NCBI RefSeq assembly: GCF_008923185.1
Contig: NZ_WBMT01000022.1
Coordinates: forward strand, 150,124 to 214,123
Origin: Actinomadura rudentiformis
GTDB taxonomy: Bacteria; Actinomycetota; Actinomycetes; Streptosporangiales; Streptosporangiaceae
Direction: 5' to 3'
DNA: 64,000 nt
The stretch's first letter is position 1; each line of letters starts with the position of its first letter. A program made the position numbers and the translations under genes. Under the pieces are notes generated by a model that did not search any database, was not told where the DNA came from, and saw only the letters and a program-made list of their open reading frames with translations. Positions 40,672 to 48,275 of the stretch are shown piece after piece.

Positions 40672-41253
40672 ATGGCGAATGACACCCGCCAGCGGTTGCT
40701 GGAGGCCAGTGCGCAGCTCTTCCGTGAACAGGGATACGCGGGGACCGGGCTCAAACAGATCACGACGGCCGGCGGGGCGCCCTGGGGGTCGCTCTACCAC
40801 TTCTTCCCTGGCGGCAAGGAGCAGTTGGGCGCCGAGGCGATAGCCCACTCCGGCGCACGCTACGAGCGCCTCTTTGAGCTGACCTTCGCGCGCGGGGGCG
40901 AGGACATCGTCCAGTGCGTCCGCGACTTCTTCCAGCTCAGCGTGGACGCCCTGGAGAAGTCCGGCTGGGCCGACGGGTGCCCGATCGCCACGGTGGCGAT
41001 GGAGGTGGCCAGCACCAGCGAGCCGCTGCGGCACGCGTGCGCTGAGGTGTTCGCCTCGTGGGAGGCGGCCTTCGCGCGTGGTCTGGCGGGCGCGGGGATC
41101 CCGCCCGAACGGGCGGCGGAGCTCGCCACCTACGCGCTCGCCGCGTTCGAGGGGGCCATCGTGCTCAGCCGCACGACCCACGACACCCGGGCGCTCCGGA
41201 TCACGGCCGAGGTCGTCGCCACGACCCTGCGAGCGGAGCTGCCCGCCGCGTGA
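40672..41253 (+). CDS. TetR-family regulator (LmrA/YxaF type)
   Basis: 193 residues. The helix-turn-helix spans ~5-50 (TRQRLLEASAQLFREQGYAGTGLKQIT...GSLYHFFPGGKEQL), and the C-terminal domain GWADGCPIATVAMEVAS is typical of the LmrA/YxaF group. Very likely binds the 35-bp palindrome at 40612 and controls itself and the divergent enoyl-CoA hydratase. Confidence 0.92.
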   Translation: MANDTRQRLLEASAQLFREQGYAGTGLKQITTAGGAPWGSLYHFFPGGKEQLGAEAIAHSGARYERLFELTFARGGEDIVQCVRDFFQLSVDALEKSGWADGCPIATVAMEVASTSEPLRHACAEVFASWEAAFARGLAGAGIPPERAAELATYALAAFEGAIVLSRTTHDTRALRITAEVVATTLRAELPAA

Positions 41254-41274
41254 CAAGGCTCACGGGTGGGCCCG

Positions 41275-41303
41275 TTGTTCGTTGATATCGGCCGATGTAG
41301 CGT
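41275..41303 (+). promoter_or_regulatory. Promoter of the diiron hydrolase/reductase operon
   Basis: TTGTTC (41275-41280) and TAGCGT (41298-41303) with 17-bp spacing predict a start near 41310, giving a leader of about 60 bases with a GGGGGAGG ribosome site. Confidence 0.5.
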
Positions 41304-41370
41304 TCTGTCCCGTCCTGGACTAATCGTCAATAAGCCCTTCGCTTTCCCAGCCCACCCGGGGGAGGCCGCG

Positions 41371-42249
41371 ATGACCGCGCAGCTCGGCGAGCCCGAGAAC
41401 ATCGTTCTCCAAGCCCGCGACGTCAGTTTCGACTGGTCCGGGGTTCCGCTGCACTGGATCCCGGACGACCCGGTCGCCACGCACCTCATCAACGTGCTGC
41501 ACCTCCTGCTGCCCGCGGGCGAGGAGTGGTTCGTCAAGGTCTTCAAGGAGGCCCTCCCGTACGTCAAGGACGACAGGCTCCGCGAGGACGTGCTCGGTTT
41601 CATCGGCCAGGAGGCCATGCACGCCGGCTCGCATGACGGGGTGCTCGACCACTTCGTCGAGCAGGGGCTCGACGTGCGCCCGTTCGTCCGGCAGGTGGAG
41701 TTCGTCTTCGACGGGCTCCTCGGCGACCGGAACCTGACCGGCGAGCGCGCGCAGGCCTGGTTGTTCGAACGCGTCGCCATCATCGCCGCGATCGAGCACT
41801 TCACCGGCGTGCTCGGCGACTGGATCCTCAACGCCGCGGCGCTGGACGAGGCGGGCGCCGACCCGACGATGATGGACCTGCTGCGCTGGCACGGCGCCGA
41901 GGAGGTCGAGCACCGGCACGTGGCGCACGATCTCTACATGCACCTGGACGGCTCGTACGGCAAGCGCGTCCGGGCGATGACCGAGACGATCACGATGCTG
42001 CTGGCCCTCTGGCAGCGCGGGCACCGCTTCCTGATGGCCCGCGACCCGCTGGTGAAGGGCCGGATCAAGGGTGGCCTGCACCATCTGCGGCGCACCGGCC
42101 CGGCCGGGCTCACGCCACCCGGACGGCTGCTCGGCCCGTCGATCATGCGGTATCTGAGGCGTTCCTACAGCCCGCTGAACGAAGGCTCGACCAGCCAGGC
42201 ACTGGCCTATCTCGCCTCGTCGCCGGCCGCGCAGGCGGCGCTGCGGTGA
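41371..42249 (+). CDS. Predicted metal-dependent hydrolase (PF10118, ferritin-like)
   Basis: 292 residues. Helical protein with diiron-like ligands: FIGQEAMHAGSHD (E-x2-H), a Glu in IEHFTGVLGD and HGAEEVEHRHVAHD (E-x2-H). The family is annotated as metal-dependent hydrolase but resembles O2-using diiron enzymes; a following flavin/2Fe-2S reductase supports an oxygenase role. Substrate unknown. GTGA coupling to the reductase. Confidence 0.87.
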   Translation: MTAQLGEPENIVLQARDVSFDWSGVPLHWIPDDPVATHLINVLHLLLPAGEEWFVKVFKEALPYVKDDRLREDVLGFIGQEAMHAGSHDGVLDHFVEQGLDVRPFVRQVEFVFDGLLGDRNLTGERAQAWLFERVAIIAAIEHFTGVLGDWILNAAALDEAGADPTMMDLLRWHGAEEVEHRHVAHDLYMHLDGSYGKRVRAMTETITMLLALWQRGHRFLMARDPLVKGRIKGGLHHLRRTGPAGLTPPGRLLGPSIMRYLRRSYSPLNEGSTSQALAYLASSPAAQAALR

Positions 42250-43331
42250 CGAGCCGGAGCCCCAGGTGGACGGCGGGTCAGAGCGCCGGCCAGATCCCGC
42301 CTGACCTGCGTGGCCGCCGGTCCCGTGACCCGTTCTGGGTGGTGGTCGGCGCGCTGTTCAACGGCATCCAGTGGGTGCGTTCACTGCGTACCCCGGTGAT
42401 CCCGTACGTCCGGCCGGTCGACCGCGGCCTGACCCTGGTCGTCCAGGAGACCAGGCGGGAGGCGGCGGACGTGGTCGGCCTCCGCCTGGGCGCACCCGAC
42501 GGGGGACTGCTGCCGAGGTGGCAGCCCGGCTGCCACCTCGACCTGCTCCTTCCCTCGGGCAGGCGGCGGCAGTATTCGCTGTGCGGCGACCCGGCCGACC
42601 GGCGGTCCTACCGCATCGCGGTGCGGCGGCTGCCCGCCGGTGGCGGCGGCTCGATCGAGGTCCACGAGGACCTTGTCGAGGGCCGCACGGTCAGGGTGCA
42701 GGGACCCCGCAATGCCTTCCCGTTCCTGGCGAGCGAGTCCTATCTCTTCCTGGCCGGCGGCATCGGCATCACGCCGATCCTGCCGATGGTCCAAGCGGCG
42801 GAACGGGCCGGCGCCGATTGGCGGCTCGTCTACACCGGCCGTTCCCGCGAGACCCTGCCGTTCCTGGACGAACTCGCGGGCCTGCCGCCGGGCCGGATCG
42901 TGATCCGTACCGACGACGAGCACGGCGTGCCCCGCTCCGCGGACCTCCTCCGCGACGCGGGCCCCGGCACCGCCGTCTACTGCTGCGGCCCCGCGCCCAT
43001 GATCGACGCCGTCCGCGGCGCGTTCTCCGCCGGCACCCTGCACTATGAACGGTTCGCCCCGGCACCCATCGTCGACGGCCGCCCGTTCACGGTCGAACTC
43101 GCCCGCACCGGCACCACCATCGGCGTCGCCGCCGGGCAGTCCGCGCTGGAGGCCATCAAGGCGGAGCTGCCCTCCGTCGCGTACTCCTGCCGGCAGGGTT
43201 TCTGCGGCACCTGCCGCGTCCGTGTCCTCGACGGCACCGTCGACCAGCGCGCGGCCACCGACCAGGGCGGCGACTCGATGCTCATCTGCGTCTCCCGCGC
43301 CCGGGGCGGCCATCTCACGCTCGACCTTTGA
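42246..43331 (+). CDS. Phthalate-dioxygenase-reductase-like flavoprotein with 2Fe-2S domain
   Basis: 361 residues. An N-terminal ~60-residue segment has one hydrophobic helix (DPFWVVVGALFNGI), then the flavin motif RQYSLCGDP, nucleotide motif GGIGITPILPM, and a C-terminal plant-type 2Fe-2S ferredoxin (CRQGFCGTCRVRVLDG and LICVSRA). It should carry electrons from NAD(P)H to an oxygenase; the translationally coupled diiron protein is the clear partner. Confidence 0.92.
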   Translation: MTSRSPRWTAGQSAGQIPPDLRGRRSRDPFWVVVGALFNGIQWVRSLRTPVIPYVRPVDRGLTLVVQETRREAADVVGLRLGAPDGGLLPRWQPGCHLDLLLPSGRRRQYSLCGDPADRRSYRIAVRRLPAGGGGSIEVHEDLVEGRTVRVQGPRNAFPFLASESYLFLAGGIGITPILPMVQAAERAGADWRLVYTGRSRETLPFLDELAGLPPGRIVIRTDDEHGVPRSADLLRDAGPGTAVYCCGPAPMIDAVRGAFSAGTLHYERFAPAPIVDGRPFTVELARTGTTIGVAAGQSALEAIKAELPSVAYSCRQGFCGTCRVRVLDGTVDQRAATDQGGDSMLICVSRARGGHLTLDL

Positions 43332-43400
43332 TCACCGCACCGAGTCCGCCCTGGATATGCGACGCTTGGGGTGTTCAGTCCTGCCCTCGAGGAGTAGACC

Positions 43401-44771
43401 GTGCCGGAGACGTCCCACCTCGACCTGCCTGCGCGCATCGGCCCGTACCGGGTGATGAGCCGGCTGGGCGAGGGCGGCATGGGCGTCGTCTACCTCGGTG
43501 CCGACGAGTCCGGCCACAAGGTCGCCATCAAGGTGATCCGCCGCGAGTACGCGGCCGACGCCCAGTACCGGGCGCGCTTCGAGTCCGAGGTCTCCGCGGC
43601 CCAGCGCGTCCGGCCGTTCTGCACCGCCCCCGTCCTCGACGCCGACCCCAAGGCCGACCCGCCGTACCTGGTCACCGAGTACGTCAGCGGTTCCAGCCTG
43701 GCCGCCGCCGTCGACCGCCAGGGTCCGCTGCGCGGCGCCGACCTCGAGGCGCTCGCCGTCGGCATGGCCTCGGCGCTGACCGCGATCCACGACGCCGGCG
43801 TCGTGCACCGCGATCTCAAACCGGCGAACGTGCTGCTCTCCCCGTACGGCCCGCGCGTGATCGACTTCGGCATCGCCCGTGCGGACGACATGACCAGGCT
43901 CACCGCGACCGGCGGCCTCGTCGGCACCCCCGCGTTCATGGCACCCGAGCAGCTCAACGGCACCCCCGCCACCGCCGCCTCGGACGTCTTCGCCTGGGGC
44001 GCGACCGTCGCCTACGCCGCCCGCGGTACGACCTGCTTCACCGGCAACTCCATCCCGGCGATGATCCACCAGATCGTCAGCGGCGAGCCGGATCTCCGCG
44101 GCCTCCAGGGCACCGTTCTCGACGTGGTCCGGGCCGCCCTGGCCAAGGACCCCGCCAAGCGCCCCAGCGCGCAACGCCTCCTGGAACGCCTGGTCTCCAG
44201 CTCCTCCACCCAGGAACAACCCGCGGCCCCGAGCACCGCACCGCCGTTCCCCCCACCGCAGCCGGTCTTGCCACCGCCCGCAGTGGGCACGGACCAGTCC
44301 GCCGCCCTGGTCGAACGGCAATACCGTGAGGCGGCCGAAGCGGGCGACACCGCCGCCATGTACAACCTCGGCGTCCTGCTGAGCTGGCGAGGCCAGACCG
44401 CGGAAGCCGACTACTGGTACCGCCGCGCGTCCGCCGCCCAGCAGAGCTACGGGTATCAGCCGACCTACCACTCCGCCTACACCACGTCACCCGCCGCCCA
44501 GCCGCCGCGCTACAACCACTTGGCCCTCTACGCGATCGTCCTCGGCCTGGTGGGCATCATCACCTGCGGCCTGCCCTCCATCCCCGCGATCATCACGGGA
44601 CACATGGCCTGGCGGCAGATCGGCCGCACTCAGGAACGCGGTCTCGGCCTGGCCGCGACAGGCCTCGCCCTCGGCTATCTGATGGTCGCGTTCTGGCTGC
44701 TCGTCGCGTTCGGTGCGGCCCTCCCCGACGAGGACCCCAGCGCCCAGCTGCCCACTCCCGCCGCGACATGA
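43401..44771 (+). CDS. Serine/threonine protein kinase with Sel1-like and two-TM C-terminus
   Basis: 456 residues from GTG 43401 (GAGGAG upstream). Kinase domain ~14-270: GEGGMGVVYLG, VAIKV (Lys44), VVHRDLKPANVL (Asp138), DFGIAR, GTPAFMAPEQ. A Pro-rich linker is followed by a Sel1/TPR-type repeat (EAAEAGDTAAMYNLGVLLSWRGQTAEADYWYRRA) and a DUF4190-like pair of transmembrane helices near residues 378-440. The kinase is therefore cytoplasmic and tethered by its C-terminus, without a large extracellular sensor. Confidence 0.93.
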   Translation: MPETSHLDLPARIGPYRVMSRLGEGGMGVVYLGADESGHKVAIKVIRREYAADAQYRARFESEVSAAQRVRPFCTAPVLDADPKADPPYLVTEYVSGSSLAAAVDRQGPLRGADLEALAVGMASALTAIHDAGVVHRDLKPANVLLSPYGPRVIDFGIARADDMTRLTATGGLVGTPAFMAPEQLNGTPATAASDVFAWGATVAYAARGTTCFTGNSIPAMIHQIVSGEPDLRGLQGTVLDVVRAALAKDPAKRPSAQRLLERLVSSSSTQEQPAAPSTAPPFPPPQPVLPPPAVGTDQSAALVERQYREAAEAGDTAAMYNLGVLLSWRGQTAEADYWYRRASAAQQSYGYQPTYHSAYTTSPAAQPPRYNHLALYAIVLGLVGIITCGLPSIPAIITGHMAWRQIGRTQERGLGLAATGLALGYLMVAFWLLVAFGAALPDEDPSAQLPTPAAT

Positions 44772-44774
44772 CAA

Positions 44775-44800
44775 CGGGCCCCGGCGATCGCCAGGGCCCG
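44775..44800. terminator. Terminator between kinase gene and secreted-protein gene
   Basis: The hairpin CGGGCCC-CGGCGATCGCC-A-GGGCCCG lies right after the kinase stop and before the convergent stop at 44812. Confidence 0.6.
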
Positions 44801-44811
44801 CCATCAGGGTG

Positions 44812-45249
44812 TCACTTCACGCGAACGAGCTTGCTGGCCACCGGAGCCCGCTTGATCTTGTCGAAGACGAGGAACTTCTGCGCGTAGACCGGGGTCTTGG
44901 CGCCCACCTTGAACGAGATCGGCTTGATCGCGCCCTTCTTGACCCGGCCGTCGGCCTTGTAGGTCTTGATGGCCACGAGCTTCTTGGTCTTCGGGTCGAG
45001 CTTGTAGAAGACGACCTTCGCCGAGCCGACCTTGCTGGCGTCCAGGACATATCCGGAGACCATGGCGGTCTTCTTCACCACGCGCCAGTGACCCGCGCTC
45101 TTGATGCTGGCGGGCTGGATGGTGCGCTTGCCCGCCTTGTTGAGGCTCCACTTGCCCTTCGTCACCGGCTTGCGGTCGGCGCTGGCGGCCGGAGCCGTCA
45201 CGCCCACCGCGAGGGCTGCGGCGGTGACCACGATCGCTGCCTTGCGCAT
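44812..45249 (-). CDS. Small secreted basic protein
   Basis: 145 residues from the ATG at 45249. A signal peptide (MRKAAIVVTAAALAVGVTAPAASA) precedes a Lys-rich mature domain without cysteines (KKTAMVSGYVLDASKVGSAK, KLDPKTKKLVAIKTYK). A beta-rich surface protein is likely; family unknown. The 240-bp stretch upstream (45250-45490) shows no other gene; GACGAG/CTCGTC short repeats precede the small ORF at 45493. Confidence 0.75.
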   Translation of the reverse strand: MRKAAIVVTAAALAVGVTAPAASADRKPVTKGKWSLNKAGKRTIQPASIKSAGHWRVVKKTAMVSGYVLDASKVGSAKVVFYKLDPKTKKLVAIKTYKADGRVKKGAIKPISFKVGAKTPVYAQKFLVFDKIKRAPVASKLVRVK

Positions 45250-45492
45250 GCGAACTCCTCTATTCAGGTTGGTAAGCAAGGAAACACCCCGGAAACCGGG
45301 GCCGTGATCAACAGTAACCATCCCACTACTGCGATTCGCCGGATTGCGGCCGAATGTTGCGTATGTCATTCCGAGACCGTTCGATCACACCCCGTCGCCC
45401 CGCTGTGATAAACCCGTTGCGGTGATCCCCGCTCTCCTGGCACCGTAGATCTCGTCAGGCCGTCCAAGGAGACGACGAGAGGAGGACCGGCC

Positions 45493-45558
45493 ATGGAGCA
45501 GCACCTATATCGACTGCCCTGGGCGTCACTCGCCCGCCAAGGCCGGTATCCCGCCTGA
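45493..45558 (+). CDS. Possible 21-residue peptide upstream of the tRNA trio
   Basis: ATG at 45493 is preceded by AGGAGG at the ideal distance (7 bases). The frame encodes MEQHLYRLPWASLARQGRYPA and stops at TGA. It then runs into an 11-bp stem-loop (45532-45542 with 45566-45576) just before tRNA 1. The peptide contains three Leu (CTA, CTG, CTC) and two Tyr (TAT) codons, the amino acids named by the downstream tRNA anticodons. It may be coincidence; a leader peptide is possible. Confidence 0.4.
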   Translation: MEQHLYRLPWASLARQGRYPA

Positions 45559-45589
45559 CCCTCGCCGAGTGACGCCGCAAGATCCCCCT

Positions 45590-45663
45590 GCGGCTCTACT
45601 CCAATTGGCAGAGAGGCCAGTCTCAGGAACTGGATGTTCCGGGTTCGAATCCCGGGAGCCGCA
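45590..45663 (+). tRNA. tRNA-like gene, anticodon CAG (Leu codon CUG), class-I shape
   Basis: 74 bases. Acceptor GCGGCTC (45590-45596) pairs perfectly with GAGCCGC (45656-45662), discriminator A. T8-A9 present; the D stem has three pairs with GG in the loop. Anticodon stem CCAGT/ACTGG encloses CTCAGGA, anticodon CAG at 45624-45626. Variable loop only five bases, T arm CCGGG-TTCGAAT-CCCGG. Leucine tRNAs are class II with a long variable arm, so a CAG anticodon in a class-I body is abnormal. CCA is not encoded. Confidence 0.75.
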
Positions 45664-45668
45664 CGCAT

Positions 45669-45744
45669 GCCCCCGTAGTCCAACGGCAGAGACGGCAGCA
45701 TGAGGTGCTGTGCGATGCAGGTTCAAATCCTGTCGGGGGTACCA
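45669..45744 (+). tRNA. tRNA-like gene, anticodon GAG (Leu codons CUC/CUU), class-I shape
   Basis: 73 bases plus encoded CCA (45742-45744). Acceptor GCCCCCG (45669-45675) pairs with CGGGGGT (45734-45740) with a terminal G1-U72 wobble, discriminator A. D stem GTC/GAC, anticodon stem GCAGC/GCTGT, loop ATGAGGT, anticodon GAG at 45702-45704. Five-base variable loop; T arm GCAGG-TTCAAAT-CCTGT. The acceptor stem resembles, from memory, actinobacterial tRNA-Glu rather than tRNA-Leu. Five bases separate it from tRNA 1. Confidence 0.75.
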
Positions 45745-45768
45745 AGGTGAGCCAACGAGCTCGCCCAA

Positions 45769-45855
45769 GGGGCGGCGCCGACGTCCGGAGAGTCGGGCCT
45801 GGCTGTAACCCAGGTGCCTTGTGCTGAGTGGGTTCGAATCCCACCCGCCCCACCA
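45769..45855 (+). tRNA. tRNA-Tyr-like gene (anticodon GTA, class II)
   Basis: 84 bases plus encoded CCA (45853-45855). Acceptor GGGGCGG (45769-45775) pairs with CCGCCCC (45845-45851). D stem CCGA/TCGG, anticodon stem CCTGG/CCAGG with loop CTGTAAC, anticodon GTA. A variable region of about 13 bases makes it class II, as bacterial tRNA-Tyr is. Position 8 is C instead of the near-universal T and the D-loop start is not A, so it is divergent. The CCA touches the stop codon of the next gene. Confidence 0.75.
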
Positions 45856-46353
45856 TTACGCCCTTGGGATGGGGAAGTCACTGGGCGGGGCGGGCGGGTT
45901 CGGGAGGTTTTCGCGTAGGCCTTCCATTTGTTTGCGCAGGTCTTTCATGCGGTCGCGGAGCTTGTCGAAGTCCGGCGGGTCGGTGATGAGGGTGGCGGTG
46001 CGGGTGTCGCCGTTTCTGGGGCCGCCGATCATGACGGTGTCGCCCACCTTGAGGGACTTCTTGCGGATGGTGGTGTCGGGGGTCAGCGCCCAGGTCCAGG
46101 TGGTGCCGTCCGAGCTGTGCACGGTGATGGAGGAGTCCGACTTCTGGGTGACCGTGCCGGTCTGCCACATGTAGACGCGGGTCTTGCCGTCGGCGTCTCT
46201 CATCACCGACTCGCCGTGCACCACGGCTGGGGGTTCGGCGGGGGCCTTGACCGGCGCGGGCGATGGGTCGGCGGCGGATGCTGCGGCGGCGCCGGTGCCC
46301 AGGGCTCCGATTGCTACGGCTGCTCCGGCTAGCAGGATGAACGGTTTCATCAT
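45856..46353 (-). CDS. Secreted protein with OB/DUF5666-like domain
   Basis: 165 residues. GGAAGGACC lies before two adjacent ATGs (46353, 46350). Signal peptide MMKPFILLAGAAVAIGALGTGAAAASA; mature part has TGTVTQKSDSSITVHSSDGTTWTWAL and LKVGDTVMIGG, the pattern of DUF5666-like surface domains, then a helical, Pro-ended tail. Divergent from the two-component genes, which may control it. Confidence 0.8.
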   Translation of the reverse strand: MMKPFILLAGAAVAIGALGTGAAAASAADPSPAPVKAPAEPPAVVHGESVMRDADGKTRVYMWQTGTVTQKSDSSITVHSSDGTTWTWALTPDTTIRKKSLKVGDTVMIGGPRNGDTRTATLITDPPDFDKLRDRMKDLRKQMEGLRENLPNPPAPPSDFPIPRA

Positions 46354-46467
46354 GGTCCTTCCGTTGTCTTGCCGGAATCGTGCTTCGGTGCGGCTAACAC
46401 GGAGGTAACACGCTTCACGTTATTCAGGGGTTATGTCGGGGCCGTGATGCTTGCCGTGGAGGTCGTG

Positions 46468-47127
46468 ATGCGGGTTTTGGTTGTGGAGGACCAGGCGGAC
46501 CTGGTGGAGATCCTCCTTGAAGGTTTGCGTGCGGCGGGGATGGCGGTGGATTCGGCGCTCGGTGGTGTTCAGGCGCAGGAACTGCTCGCGGTGAACGACT
46601 ACGACGTGGTGGTGCTCGACCGGGATCTGCCGGACGTTCACGGCGACGAGGTGTGCCGGGAGCTGATCGAGGGCGGGGCGCTGACGCGGGTGTTGATGCT
46701 GACCGCCGCGGGTGCGGTCGATGACCGGGTCGAGGGGTTGAGCCTGGGGGCTGACGACTACCTGGCCAAGCCGTTCGACTTCGCGGAGCTGGTGGCCCGG
46801 ATCAGAGCGCTGGGCCGGCGGGCGCGGCCGCCGATCCCGCCGGTGCTGGTCGACGGAGACCTCGTGATGGACACCGCGCGGCGGGTGGCGACGCGGGGTG
46901 GGCGGCCGCTGCGGTTGACGGCGAAGGAGTTCGGTGTGCTGGAGGTCTTGTTGGGGGCGGACGGTGCGGTTGTCACCTCTGAGCAGTTGCTCGAACGAGT
47001 GTGGGACGAGCACACCGATCCGTTCACCAACACCGTCCGGGTCACGATGATGCGGTTGCGCCGGAAGCTCGGCGAGCCCGGTGTCGTGGCGACACTGCCA
47101 AGTGCCGGCTATCGGATCGTCCGCTGA
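46468..47127 (+). CDS. OmpR-family response regulator
   Basis: 219 residues from MRVLVVEDQADLVE. Receiver domain ~1-115 (phospho-acceptor Asp51 in VVVLDRDLPD, Thr/Ala switch and LAKPFDFAELVAR lysine) and winged helix ~125-218 (LTAKEFGVLEVLL, TVRVTMMRLRRKLGEPG). The frame is open further upstream, but GGAGG lies just before this ATG. Its stop overlaps the kinase start by one base. Confidence 0.95.
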   Translation: MRVLVVEDQADLVEILLEGLRAAGMAVDSALGGVQAQELLAVNDYDVVVLDRDLPDVHGDEVCRELIEGGALTRVLMLTAAGAVDDRVEGLSLGADDYLAKPFDFAELVARIRALGRRARPPIPPVLVDGDLVMDTARRVATRGGRPLRLTAKEFGVLEVLLGADGAVVTSEQLLERVWDEHTDPFTNTVRVTMMRLRRKLGEPGVVATLPSAGYRIVR

Positions 47128-48275
47128 TGAGCATCCGGCTGCGGTTGACCGCGCTCTACGGCGGGTTGTTCGTGGCGGTGGGGGCGTTGCTCGTCGCCAT
47201 CACCTACGGCCTGTTCGCGAGCAGATTGCAGGCGGCGAGGCCGCGTCCGCCTGATCTTGGGCGGTTGCCGGTCCTGCCGGAGGGACTGGGTGATCCGCGG
47301 CGGGTGCTCGATGAGGCGCTCGCGCGGCAGCGGGACGAGGCGCTCGATCAATTGCTCACCCAGTCGATCGTCGCGCTGGCGATCGTGTCGGTGATCGCGG
47401 TCGTGCTCGGCTGGATGGTGGCGGGTCACGCGCTGCGGCCGCTGCGGGAGATCACCGCGACCGCGCGCCGGTTGTCGACCGACAATCTGGACGAACGCAT
47501 CGGGCTGGGCGGGCCCCGCGACGAGATCAAGGAGCTGGCCGACACGTTCGACGCCATGCTCGCCCGGATCGCCGCCGCGTTCGAGGCGCAGCGGCGGTTC
47601 GTCGCGAACGCCTCGCACGAGCTGCGGACACCGCTGACCGTCCAGCGCGCCGCCGTGGACGTGGCGCTCGCCGATCCGGAGCCGTCGCTGCGTTCGCTGA
47701 CGGCCATGGCGGTGCGGATCCGCGCCGCGACCCAGCGGCACGAGCGCCTCATCGCCAGTCTCTTGACGCTCGCCCGCAGCGAACGGGGTGTCGAGCACTA
47801 TGAGGACGTTGATTTCACCGAGACCGTGCAGACCGTTCTCGTCGGCACGAACACGCGCGATCTGAAGGTCGTCCCCCGGTTGCGGCCCGCTCATGTGCGC
47901 GGTGATCCGGCGTTGCTGGAACGGCTGGCCGTCAACCTGCTCGACAACGCCGTCCGCCATAACACGCCCGACGGATGGATCGAGGTCCGCGTCCGTTCCG
48001 AGGGGGGCGTGGTGACGTTGCACGTCGCCAACAGCGGCCCCGCCGTGCCGGCCGAGGAGGCGGAGGCGCTCTTCGAGCCGTTCCGCAGGCGATCGGCCGG
48101 CGGGCATGGGCTCGGCCTCTCCATCGTGGCCGCCATCGCCGCCGCCCACGGCGGCACGCACGCGGCGTTCGCCCGTCCCGAAGGCGGCCTTGAGGTCACC
48201 GTCAGCCTCCCTGCGCGTGTGCCCTGCCGGGCGACCGCCGCGGCACCGGTTCCGGTTCGTTCTCGATCAGGGTGA
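47127..48275 (+). CDS. Sensor histidine kinase
   Basis: 382 residues. TM1 ~8-30 and TM2 ~78-100 flank an extracytoplasmic loop of only ~45 residues. A HAMP region (GHALRPLREITATARRLS) follows, then H-box FVANASHELRTPLT, N-box NLLDNAVRHN and G-box GGHGLGLSIVAAIAAAHGG. With such a short sensor loop it probably senses an envelope or membrane signal. Partner of the OmpR regulator. Its last 74 bp overlap the convergent membrane-protein gene. Confidence 0.95.
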   Translation: MSIRLRLTALYGGLFVAVGALLVAITYGLFASRLQAARPRPPDLGRLPVLPEGLGDPRRVLDEALARQRDEALDQLLTQSIVALAIVSVIAVVLGWMVAGHALRPLREITATARRLSTDNLDERIGLGGPRDEIKELADTFDAMLARIAAAFEAQRRFVANASHELRTPLTVQRAAVDVALADPEPSLRSLTAMAVRIRAATQRHERLIASLLTLARSERGVEHYEDVDFTETVQTVLVGTNTRDLKVVPRLRPAHVRGDPALLERLAVNLLDNAVRHNTPDGWIEVRVRSEGGVVTLHVANSGPAVPAEEAEALFEPFRRRSAGGHGLGLSIVAAIAAAHGGTHAAFARPEGGLEVTVSLPARVPCRATAAAPVPVRSRSG

